NCBI GenBank assembly: GCA_023954855.1
Contig: JAGSGY010000017.1
Coordinates: 24,239-88,238 of the forward strand
Length of the DNA: 64,000 nt
Source: Pseudomonadota bacterium
GTDB taxonomy: Bacteria > Myxococcota_A > UBA796 > GCA-2862545
Direction: 5' to 3'
The position numbers and the translations under genes were made by a program. Positions 52,205 to 60,257 of this stretch are shown here, piece after piece. The notes under the pieces were generated by a model. That model was not told where the DNA came from. It saw only the letters and a program-made list of their open reading frames with translations, and searched no databases. Numbering within the stretch: the first letter of the stretch is position 1; every line of letters starts with the position of its first letter.

Positions 52205-54643
52205 ATGTACCGCGACAAGAAAGGCGAGACGCGGCACATCTACCCGCTGCTTCCACTGCGCGGTGTCGTCGTCTTCCCTCACCATCCGGTGAGCCTGATC
52301 GTCGGACGCTCGCGCAGCGTCGCAGCCGTCCGCACCGCTGAGTCGAACAAGGGCGACGACAAGCCGATGCTGTTCCTCGTCGCGCAGCGCAACTCCGACA
52401 AGGACGAGCCCAGCCCCGACGACCTGTTCGAGTTCGGCACGCTCGCCGTCGTGGATCAGACCCTGCGTCTGCCCGATGGCAACACCAAGGTCCTCGTCGA
52501 GGGACGCACCCGCGCCCGGGTCGTGCGCTGGCTTCGAGTCGACGACTACGACGCGGTCGAGGTCGAGCTCTTCGAGCCTGCCGAAGAGGTCGACGCGGAG
52601 CTGTCCGCCCTCGTCCGCACCGTGAAGGCCACCTTCGAGCGCTACCAGAAGCTCAACCGCGCGATTCCGCCCGAGATGCTGCTGCAGGTCAACGCCCTCG
52701 AGGCCCCCGACCGCCTGGCTGACACCCTCGTCGCCCCGCTGCAGTTCAAGGTGCAAGAGCGCCAAGAGCTGCTCGAGCTCGTCGACGTCCGCGCGCGCCT
52801 CGAGCGCATCTACCGGGCGCTGCTCACCGAGATCGAGTTCCTGCAGGTCGAGCGCAAGCTGAAGAGTCGGGTCAAGAAGGACCGCGAGTCCAACCAGCGC
52901 GAGTATTGGCTCAACGAGCAGATGAAGGCCATCCAGAAGGAGCTCGGCGAGAAGGAGGGCAAGTCCGAGCTCGAAGACCTCGCAAGGGCCTTGGCCGCGA
53001 AGGACTTGCCGCCCGAGGTGCAGGCACGCGCGGAACGCGAGCTCCGCAAGCTCTCACAGATGAACCTGATGAGCGCCGAAGCCACAGTCGTGCGCAACTA
53101 CCTGGACTGGATTGTCGACCTTCCTTGGGTCGAGACCACCTCCACGGTGCCCGACCTCGCCGAGGCGGCCCGAATCCTCAACGAGGACCACTACGGCCTG
53201 CGTCGGGTCAAGGAACGCATTCTCGAGCACCTCGCCGTCGACAGCCTGGTCGACAAGATGCGCGGTCCGATTCTCTGCCTCGTGGGTCCCCCGGGCGTCG
53301 GAAAGACCTCGCTCGCACGCAGCATCGCCCGGGCCACCGGTCGTCCCTTCGTGCGCATGGCCCTGGGCGGTGTGCGTGACGAGGCCGAGATTCGAGGCCA
53401 TCGCCGGACCTACATCGGCGCCATGCCGGGCAAGCTCATCCACTCGATGAAGCGCGCCAGCACCGTCGACCCGCTGCTGCTCCTCGACGAAGTCGACAAG
53501 ATGAGCAACGACTTCCGCGGCGACCCAGCAGCGGCCTTGCTCGAGGTGCTCGACCCTGAGCAGAACAGCGCCTTTGCCGACCACTACTTGGACCTCGACT
53601 ACGACCTGTCGAACGTGTTCTTCCTGTGTACGGCAAACAACCTGCAGAACATCCCGGCACCGCTGCAGGACCGTCTCGAGATCATCCACCTCTCTGGCTA
53701 CACCGAGCACGAGAAGGTGGCCATCGCCCAGCGCTACCTGATTCCGAAGCAGCTCGAGCTGACCGGCATCACCAATGCGCATCTCGAGATCACCGGAGGC
53801 GCGCTGCTGCACATCGTGCAGAAGCACACCCGTGAGTCCGGCGTCCGCGACCTCGAGCGCAAGGTCGCCAAGATTGCCCGCAAGGTCGCTCGCCGCGTCG
53901 TGCGCCTCGGCAAGGACACCCGCGTACGCATCACCAGTCGCAACGTCGAGAAGGTCCTCGGGCCGTCGCGCTTCGACTTCGGTGGACGCGAAGAGGAAGA
54001 TGCCGTCGGTCTGGTCAAGGGCCTTGGCTGGACCGCCTGGGGCGGCGACCTGCTCGATATCGAAGTCGCGGCCGTACCCGGAAAGGGCAAGCTCATCCTG
54101 ACCGGCCAGCTCGGCGACGTGCTCAAGGAATCGGCCACCGCCGCCTTCACCTACATGCGCTCACGCGCCGAGGCCTTGCACGTCGAGCCCGACTTCAATG
54201 AGCGCTACGACTTCCACATCCATTATCCAGGGCCAAGCGGCGTCGAGGGCCCAAGCGCGGGAATTGGAATGGCTACGGCCATGGTTTCGGCCATCACCGG
54301 TATCCCTGTTCGCTCCGATACCGCGATGACCGGTGAGATCACGCTCCGTGGGCGCGTACTGCCGATCGGTGGACTTAAAGAAAAGCTTTTGGCCGCCCAC
54401 CGAGGTGGCATCACACGTGTCGTGATTCCCCAGGCGAATACCAAGGATCTCGAAGATGTGCCCCAGCACGTGAAAGACGACGTGGAGATCATTGCGGTGA
54501 CCCACATGGACAGGGTCCTGAAGGAAGCACTCTCCGGTGCCGCCGCTGCCGAGATTTTCGGCGCGCACCCCGGAAATAGGCCGATTGAGTTAGACTCCGG
54601 GCGGACCGAAAGGACCCCCGGAGAGCCGACCCACGGCGATTGA
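52205..54643 (+). CDS. lon: ATP-dependent protease Lon
   Basis: An 812-residue protease with the LON substrate-binding domain (PLLPLRGVVVFPHHPVSLIV at the start), AAA+ module (Walker A GPPGVGKTSLA, Walker B LLLLDEVDKM) and protease domain with Ser684 in GPSAGIGM and Lys727 in GLKEKLLA. The last 26 residues form an acidic/basic tail. From about 54225 onward the codons become noticeably less GC-rich at third positions (for example CTT AAA GAA AAG CTT TTG), unlike the rest of the gene. Third protease gene of the block. Confidence 0.97.
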   Translation: MYRDKKGETRHIYPLLPLRGVVVFPHHPVSLIVGRSRSVAAVRTAESNKGDDKPMLFLVAQRNSDKDEPSPDDLFEFGTLAVVDQTLRLPDGNTKVLVEGRTRARVVRWLRVDDYDAVEVELFEPAEEVDAELSALVRTVKATFERYQKLNRAIPPEMLLQVNALEAPDRLADTLVAPLQFKVQERQELLELVDVRARLERIYRALLTEIEFLQVERKLKSRVKKDRESNQREYWLNEQMKAIQKELGEKEGKSELEDLARALAAKDLPPEVQARAERELRKLSQMNLMSAEATVVRNYLDWIVDLPWVETTSTVPDLAEAARILNEDHYGLRRVKERILEHLAVDSLVDKMRGPILCLVGPPGVGKTSLARSIARATGRPFVRMALGGVRDEAEIRGHRRTYIGAMPGKLIHSMKRASTVDPLLLLDEVDKMSNDFRGDPAAALLEVLDPEQNSAFADHYLDLDYDLSNVFFLCTANNLQNIPAPLQDRLEIIHLSGYTEHEKVAIAQRYLIPKQLELTGITNAHLEITGGALLHIVQKHTRESGVRDLERKVAKIARKVARRVVRLGKDTRVRITSRNVEKVLGPSRFDFGGREEEDAVGLVKGLGWTAWGGDLLDIEVAAVPGKGKLILTGQLGDVLKESATAAFTYMRSRAEALHVEPDFNERYDFHIHYPGPSGVEGPSAGIGMATAMVSAITGIPVRSDTAMTGEITLRGRVLPIGGLKEKLLAAHRGGITRVVIPQANTKDLEDVPQHVKDDVEIIAVTHMDRVLKEALSGAAAAEIFGAHPGNRPIELDSGRTERTPGEPTHGD

Positions 54644-54698
54644 CCCATTTGGGACTCCGGGCTCACCAACCGAACCTCACCCATTCGGAGTTCAACAA

Positions 54699-54983
54699 AT
54701 GGCTAACTCGTACACCAAGGCCGACCTCGTCGACGCCGTCGCTTCTGCTGCAGACCTTAAGAAGGTCGAGGCCGAGAGCGCACTCACCGCTGCCCTCGGC
54801 GCGATTGAGAGTGCCCTCACCTCTGGCAAGAAGGTCACGCTCGTCGGATTCGGAACCTTCTCGGTGCAGCATCGCGCGGCCCGCACCGGCCGTAACCCCC
54901 AGACCAAGGCCCCGATCCAGATCCCGGCCAGCAACACGGTCAAGTTCAAGCCCGGCAAGGCTCTCCGCGACGCGGTGAACTAG
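54699..54983 (+). CDS. HU-family DNA-binding protein
   Basis: A 94-residue nucleoid protein. It has the HU core VTLVGFGTFSVQHRAARTGRN followed by PQT and IPASNTVKFKPGKALRDAVN. The protein follows lon, as hup genes commonly do. TAGACT (54591-54596), inside the end of lon, could be its -10 element. A strong terminator follows. Confidence 0.95.
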   Translation: MANSYTKADLVDAVASAADLKKVEAESALTAALGAIESALTSGKKVTLVGFGTFSVQHRAARTGRNPQTKAPIQIPASNTVKFKPGKALRDAVN

Positions 54984-55010
54984 TCGGTCGTCGACTTCGG
55001 TCGACACAGG

Positions 55011-55048
55011 AAACGGCGCGGTGGAGCTTGCTCCCCGCGCCGTTTTTC
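55011..55048 (+). terminator. intrinsic terminator after the HU gene
   Basis: AAACGGCGCGG pairs with CCGCGCCGTTT, with an inner GGAGC/GCTCC stem, followed by TTTTTC. Textbook Rho-independent terminator that closes the tig-to-hup block. Confidence 0.9.
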
Positions 55049-55088
55049 TTTGTCTGAAACGCTGCGTCACGCGGACGCAGCACCACGA

Positions 55089-55442
55089 TTAGATTGCGCA
55101 GTCCGAGTCGGCAGCGTCGGTGTCGCCATCGCAGTCGTTGTCGATGGTGTCGTCGCAGACCTCGTTCGCGGCGGGGTTCACTGCGGGATCCGTGTCGTCG
55201 CAGTCTTCGGTCGCGTTGAATCCATCGCTGTCCGCGTCGATCTGGTCGGAGGTGTCTCCGGAGTCCTGCGGCGGGTCGTCTTCGAAGCCACCAACGCCGT
55301 AGCAGGCGGCGAGCACGAGCGCGGTAAAGCCACCCCCGATGACGTTCAGCGCCTTGGTCATTGCCGGCGAGCGGCGGCTACAGAACGGACAAGCCTCGTC
55401 CTCGACACGAAAGTGGCGGTCACAGCTCTCACACGTGATCAT
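55089..55442 (-). CDS. zinc-ribbon, membrane-anchored acidic repeat protein
   Basis: A 117-residue protein. The cytoplasmic N-terminus is a zinc ribbon (CESC, CPFC), then one membrane helix (ALNVIGGGFTALVLAACYG), then an Asp-rich exported part with DSDGFNATEDCDDTDPAVNP and DNDCDGDTDAADSDC, the calcium- or metal-binding motif common in myxobacterial surface proteins. AGGAG lies seven bases before the ATG. It diverges from the radical SAM gene with only 38 bases between. Confidence 0.75.
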   Translation of the reverse strand: MITCESCDRHFRVEDEACPFCSRRSPAMTKALNVIGGGFTALVLAACYGVGGFEDDPPQDSGDTSDQIDADSDGFNATEDCDDTDPAVNPAANEVCDDTIDNDCDGDTDAADSDCAI

Positions 55443-55480
55443 GCATCTTCTCCTAGCCCCAACAGAGGATAGCTGACGCG

Positions 55481-56629
55481 ATGGCACACCGCGATGCCCA
55501 CGACCAGATGGCTCCGCATCCCCGCTACGTGGTGTGGGAGATCACCCTGCGCTGTGACCTGGCCTGCAAGCACTGCGGCAGCCGCGGCGGAAAGGCGCGG
55601 GCCAACGAGCTTTCGGTCGAAGAGGGCCTGGACGTCGTCGCCCAGCTCGCGGAGGCCGGCACCCGCGAGGTCACCTTCATCGGCGGCGAGGCGTACCTCA
55701 ACAAGGACTGGCTCACGCTGATTCGCGCCGTCGCTGATGCGGGCATGGCCCCGACGATGACCACCGGTGCACGGCAGGTCACACCCGACCTGTGCAAGGC
55801 CGCAGCCGACGCCGGACTGCGCGCGATGAGCACATCCATCGACGGCATGCAGCAGACCCACGACCGCCTGCGGAACCTGAACGGCAGCTGGCAGGCGGCG
55901 GTCGACGCGCTGGGCCACATCCGAGCCGCGGGCATCGCACCCCACGCAAACACCCAGTTCAACCGCCTCAACCTCCCCGAGGTCGAAGCCCTCGGCGAGT
56001 TGTTTCTCGAGCGAGGCGTCGAGATCTGGCAGGTTCAGCTCACCGGCCCCATGGGACGCGCCGCCGACGAGCCCGAGCTTCTGATCGAGCCATTCCAGAT
56101 GCTCGATCTGGTCCCCAGACTCGGCATGTTGGCGCGGCGTATGCGCCCTCACGGCCTCAAGATCGAGGCGTCCAACAACCTCGGCTACTACGGCCCATGG
56201 GAACAGGAGCTTCGCCGAAGCCACTGGCAGGGCTGCCACGCCGGCTGGTTCGTGCTCGGCATCGAGGCCAACGGCGATGTGAAGGGCTGTCCGAGCTTGC
56301 CGTCGGGTCCGTACGTAGGGGGGAACCTCAGAGACAGCCGGCTCTCGGAGATCTGGGAGACGCGCCAGCTGAGCTTCGCCCGCGACCGCACCACCGAAGA
56401 GCTGTGGGGCCACTGCAAGGGCTGCTACTACGCGGACACCTGCCGAGGGGGCTGCTCGTGGACGAGTCACACCCTTCTCGGAAAGCGGGGAAACATGCCG
56501 TACTGCCACCACCGCGCGCTGGAGCTCAAGGCCCAAGGACGACGCGAGCGCGTGCAGTGGGTCGAGGCGCCACCGGGGCTGCCCTTCGACTTCGGTCGCT
56601 ATGAGCTTGTCGAGGAAGACTGGACCTAA
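55481..56629 (+). CDS. radical SAM/SPASM protein
   Basis: A 382-residue enzyme with the cluster motif CDLACKHC, the FIGGEAYL glycine motif and STSIDGMQQTHD typical of peptide-modifying or haem-related radical SAM proteins. The C-terminal SPASM-like region has CHAGWFVLGI, CPSLPSG, CKGCYYADTCRGGC and YCHHRA. Likely an auxiliary-cluster enzyme acting on a peptide or protein; the divergent Cys/Asp-rich small protein is a conceivable substrate, but nothing in the sequence proves it. ATG at 55481 is used; an ATG nine codons later is possible. Confidence 0.88.
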   Translation: MAHRDAHDQMAPHPRYVVWEITLRCDLACKHCGSRGGKARANELSVEEGLDVVAQLAEAGTREVTFIGGEAYLNKDWLTLIRAVADAGMAPTMTTGARQVTPDLCKAAADAGLRAMSTSIDGMQQTHDRLRNLNGSWQAAVDALGHIRAAGIAPHANTQFNRLNLPEVEALGELFLERGVEIWQVQLTGPMGRAADEPELLIEPFQMLDLVPRLGMLARRMRPHGLKIEASNNLGYYGPWEQELRRSHWQGCHAGWFVLGIEANGDVKGCPSLPSGPYVGGNLRDSRLSEIWETRQLSFARDRTTEELWGHCKGCYYADTCRGGCSWTSHTLLGKRGNMPYCHHRALELKAQGRRERVQWVEAPPGLPFDFGRYELVEEDWT

Positions 56630-56642
56630 CGGTCGCACGCGC

Positions 56643-56648
56643 TAAGCT
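56643..56648 (+). promoter_or_regulatory. possible -10 element (TAAGCT) for the TerC gene
   Basis: TAAGCT is 20 bases before the ATG at 56668, with GGAGG between. Same TARRCT type as elsewhere in the window; no good -35. Confidence 0.3.
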
Positions 56649-56667
56649 CCGCGGCAGCGGAGGCTAG

Positions 56668-57456
56668 ATGTCATTGTTCTCGGCCGAGGGCCTGTTCACG
56701 CTCGGCATGCTGATCTTTCTTCAGGCGGTACTCGGGTTCGACAACCTGCTGTACATCTCGCTCGAGTCGAAGCGCGTACCCGCGGATAAGCAACAATACG
56801 TGCGTCGCATGGGCATCGGCATGGCCATCGGTCTGCGCATCATTCTGCTCGTCGTGGTCGTTCAAGCCATCGAGATGTTCCAGGCCCCGTTCCTGACGAT
56901 TCCCCACGGCACACCCTTCGTCGAGGCAGCGTTCAACGTGCACTCGGCCATCGTGCTCGCCGGCGGCGTGTTCATCATCTACACCGCCGTCAAAGAGATC
57001 TCGCACATGCTCTCGGTCAACGAACTGGGGCATGACGTCGAGGGTGGCGACGCAAAGCGGTCCGTCCGTGTGACCATCGCCTGGATCATCGCGATGAACC
57101 TGGTGTTCAGCTTTGACTCGATCCTCTCGGCCATCGCACTGACTGACTCGGTGCCGATCATGGCCACCGCGGTGATCATCTCCGGCATCATGATGATGTT
57201 GCTCGCCGACCACGTGTCCGAGTTCCTCAAGAAGAACCGTCTCTACGAGGTTCTCGGCCTGTTCATTCTGCTGATTGTCGGCATCATGCTGCTGTCGGAA
57301 GGCGGACACCTCGCGCACTTGCACCTGTTCGGTCACCCGATCGAGGCGATGAGCAAGGCGACCTTCTACTTCAGCATCGGCGTGCTCGTCATCGTCGACG
57401 TCGCGCAGGGTCGCTACCAGAAGAAGCTCGACCTCGAGCGCGCGCACCACACCTAG
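56668..57456 (+). CDS. TerC-family integral membrane protein
   Basis: A 262-residue protein with seven hydrophobic segments and the conserved Asp residues inside helices, FLQAVLGFDNLLYISLESKR and NLVFSFDSILSAIALTD, which define the TerC family. Members are linked to metal (often manganese) efflux to exported enzymes, or tellurite resistance. GGAGG lies before the ATG. Single gene; the next gene follows 98 bases later. Confidence 0.88.
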   Translation: MSLFSAEGLFTLGMLIFLQAVLGFDNLLYISLESKRVPADKQQYVRRMGIGMAIGLRIILLVVVVQAIEMFQAPFLTIPHGTPFVEAAFNVHSAIVLAGGVFIIYTAVKEISHMLSVNELGHDVEGGDAKRSVRVTIAWIIAMNLVFSFDSILSAIALTDSVPIMATAVIISGIMMMLLADHVSEFLKKNRLYEVLGLFILLIVGIMLLSEGGHLAHLHLFGHPIEAMSKATFYFSIGVLVIVDVAQGRYQKKLDLERAHHT

Positions 57457-57554
57457 GCGCGTTCACATCAGGTCCACATAGAGTCCGCGAACAGTTCAAG
57501 TCGCGTCCGACTGGTGGGCTTGCCGCAGAGTGATGGTTCGGCATCGGAGGTCCG

Positions 57555-60257
57555 ATGGAAGCCATCGCCATGCTCTGCGTGCTCACCCTACTCGCTCTGC
57601 CCCTGTTGGGCGGAGCCGCCGGTGCCCTCGCGCTCGCTCGCGCGTCACAAACCTGGGCGCAGCTGCGTGAGCAGAGCGCGCGTCTAGGCGTCGTGGAGGC
57701 CCGCCTTCAGGGTGCGCTGACGGAGCTCGCCGCCCTGCGAACCCCGTCGGAGACACCCCGCGCTCAGGCGCCGGAAGCGCCCGCGGTCGCCGCGGTCGCG
57801 GTAGCGGCTGAGGTCGCTGAGGTCGCTGAGGTCGCTGAGGTCGCCGCGGTGGAGACGCCAGCCATCGCTCAGGCCGTCTCCGAGGAAGAGACCGTCGCCC
57901 CGGACGTCCTTCCCAACGAAGGTGCCGATGCCCCGGCTGCGGAGCCGGTCGACGCGCCGGACCCGACGCCCTCGGGCGGCGCTTCGCCACGGCTACCGAG
58001 TCGAGCCGCGTGGGCTCCGCCCAGTCCCGAGAAGCTCGCGGTCTACGTCGCCTCTGCGTTGGGAGGGCTCACCCTGCTGTTGGCCTCGCTGCTCGGCCTC
58101 GCGCTGGCCGTCGACGCTGGATTCTTCGGTCCAGTACCCCGCGTCGTCGGAGGATTGGCCGTCGGTAGCCTGCTGTTTGCCGGCTCCATCGTGCCACGGC
58201 GACGCGGTCTTCCGTGGCTCGCTTCCGCCCTGGGTGGCGCGGGGCTGGGGATGCTCTACGCCGCTCTAGGAGCGGCCACGAGCCTGTACGACATGCTCCC
58301 GAACCCGGTGGGCTTCCTGTTCCTCTGCGGTGTGACCGCGACGGCTTTCGTCCGCGCCGATCGAGAGCGCGACCGCTTCATGGCTGCACTGGGGCTGCTC
58401 GGTGGACTCGCCACCCCGTTCTTCGTGAGCTCTGGCAGCAACAACGCCATCGGCTTGTTCGCCTTCCTCACGGTGCTGCTCGTCGGAACCGTCGAGACCG
58501 TACGGCGACGGGACTGGCCCGAGCTGCTCGCCCTCGCCCTCGCTGGCGTCGGCCTGCACTACCTGGGCTGGAGCGCGAGGTGGCTTGTCGCAGACCAGGT
58601 GCCGATCGGCTTGCTCGCTCCCCTCGTGATGAGCCTGCCCTTGGTGCGCATCGCCCGCACGGACGCCATCGACCTCAAGGCGGTGATGGCACTCGCCGGC
58701 ATGGCCCTCGGTCCGCTCTCTGCTGTGATCTGGCTCGGCCCCATCGACCCGGTGTTCATCGACCCGGTCACCGGCCTGAGCGCGACGCGTCCACTGGGCA
58801 TCGGCCCTTGGCTCGCTGCCCTCGGTCCCACCCTGCTACCGCTGCCCCTGTGGTGGATGGAGCGACGCCTGCCGAAGGTGGCAGGAGTCGCCCCAGCCGC
58901 GGCCGGGCTGCTCACTGGGATCTTCGTGCTCGCCTGGTCGACGCATCCGAGTCCCCCGCTCGGACCGATGTTGCTCGGCAGCCTGTTGCCCCTCGTTCTC
59001 GCGATGGTCGCTGCGCGTCCCGGTCATCACGGCACCGCCCTCGCGAGTCTCCCAGCGGCCTTCGGCGTCGCCGTCACCTTGGTCGCCGCAGGTACCGCCG
59101 AGGTGGCCACGGCTGCCCCCATCGCACTCCTGGCGGCCTCCATCGCACTCGCGGTACGCAGCCGCTCGATTCTCGGCTTGCCCGCAGTGCTCGGCTCGAG
59201 CGCGACTGTCGCCTTCTTTGCGGCCTCGCAGCTCTCGGACTTCGGCGGCATCGCTGTCGCGGGTCCCACCCTGCTAGCCTACGGTTCGCTGTTCTCCATG
59301 GCCTTGCTCTCCCCTCGTCTCACGACCGACCGACCGGTCGTGACCTGGTGGGTGGCGGCGGCCTCTGGTCCGGTGCTGTTCCTGCCGCTGTGGGCCTCGT
59401 GGAAGGATGTGCTCGGCGACGACTTCGTCGGACTGCTTCCGCTGCTCATGGGCGCGGTCGCGCTCGCCGCGACCCGTGTCTTGCTGCGAGAGCATGGCGT
59501 CGAGAAGCAGAGCACCACCGTCGCCATCTTCGCGAGCATCGCCCTCGCCGGTGCAACCCTCGCGCTGCCGCTGCAGGTCGACTCGCAGTGGCTCTCGGTC
59601 GGCTGGGCTCTCGAAGCCGCCGCACTCGCCGCCCTCACCCGGCGTCTGCACCACCCGATCATCCGCTGGTCTGCGCTGGCCCTGGCGCTGGTGGTCGGCG
59701 TTCGGCTGCTCATCAACCCGTGGGCCCTCGCCTACGGAGATGCCGCGGGGCTGCCGGTCTTGAACTGGACGCTGTACACCTGGGGTGTGCCCGCACTGGC
59801 CATGCTCGCCGCGGCGTGGTGGCTCGCTCCGACGCGTCGGACCGATGCCATCGCCGATCTCGAGCGACTGCAGCCGCTCGTCTACGTGCTGCTCGCCGTG
59901 TTCCTAGGCTTCGCACTGACGAACGCGGAGGTCTCGCATGCCTTCCAGGATGCCGGCCCGCTCGAGCTCGATGGCCACGGACGTCTGCAGGGCATGGTCC
60001 GCAGCGTCTCGTGGGCAGGCTTCGGCGTTGCGGTGCTCATCGGCGGCCTGGTCGCGAAGAGCCGCATCATCCGCTTCACCGGCTTCGGATTCGTACTGCT
60101 CGCCGCCGCAAAGGTCTTTCTCATCGACTTGTGGGACCTGCACGGCCTCGCCCGCGTCGGCAGCGTGCTCGGACTCGGCATCTCGCTGCTGGCCGCCGCC
60201 TTCCTCTTTGAGCGCCTCGTCTTGCGGCAGGCGCCCCTCCCCGCCCGGAGTACCTGA
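57555..60257 (+). CDS. DUF2339 multi-spanning membrane protein
   Basis: A 900-residue protein. An N-terminal helix and coiled coil (LREQSARLGVVEARLQGALT) are followed by an Ala/Glu/Pro/Val-rich linker with a 4 x 9-base tandem repeat, and then more than 20 hydrophobic segments in the order typical of DUF2339 (LGLLGGLATPFFVSSGSNN, WLSVGWALEAAALAALTRR, LFLIDLWDLHGLARVGSVLG). Biochemical role unknown. It shares a base with the DUF3999 gene (TGATG), a pairing seen in many genomes. Confidence 0.85.
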   Translation: MEAIAMLCVLTLLALPLLGGAAGALALARASQTWAQLREQSARLGVVEARLQGALTELAALRTPSETPRAQAPEAPAVAAVAVAAEVAEVAEVAEVAAVETPAIAQAVSEEETVAPDVLPNEGADAPAAEPVDAPDPTPSGGASPRLPSRAAWAPPSPEKLAVYVASALGGLTLLLASLLGLALAVDAGFFGPVPRVVGGLAVGSLLFAGSIVPRRRGLPWLASALGGAGLGMLYAALGAATSLYDMLPNPVGFLFLCGVTATAFVRADRERDRFMAALGLLGGLATPFFVSSGSNNAIGLFAFLTVLLVGTVETVRRRDWPELLALALAGVGLHYLGWSARWLVADQVPIGLLAPLVMSLPLVRIARTDAIDLKAVMALAGMALGPLSAVIWLGPIDPVFIDPVTGLSATRPLGIGPWLAALGPTLLPLPLWWMERRLPKVAGVAPAAAGLLTGIFVLAWSTHPSPPLGPMLLGSLLPLVLAMVAARPGHHGTALASLPAAFGVAVTLVAAGTAEVATAAPIALLAASIALAVRSRSILGLPAVLGSSATVAFFAASQLSDFGGIAVAGPTLLAYGSLFSMALLSPRLTTDRPVVTWWVAAASGPVLFLPLWASWKDVLGDDFVGLLPLLMGAVALAATRVLLREHGVEKQSTTVAIFASIALAGATLALPLQVDSQWLSVGWALEAAALAALTRRLHHPIIRWSALALALVVGVRLLINPWALAYGDAAGLPVLNWTLYTWGVPALAMLAAAWWLAPTRRTDAIADLERLQPLVYVLLAVFLGFALTNAEVSHAFQDAGPLELDGHGRLQGMVRSVSWAGFGVAVLIGGLVAKSRIIRFTGFGFVLLAAAKVFLIDLWDLHGLARVGSVLGLGISLLAAAFLFERLVLRQAPLPARST
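57807..57842 (+). repeat. four tandem 9-base repeats (GCTGAGGTC)
   Basis: Four perfect copies in frame within the DUF2339 linker, coding for Ala-Glu-Val repeated. Likely to vary in copy number by slippage. Confidence 0.85.

Noticed and set aside
57807..57842. Short repeat array considered as CRISPR
   Set aside because: Units are nine bases, directly adjacent and in frame inside a gene; there are no spacers and no cas genes.
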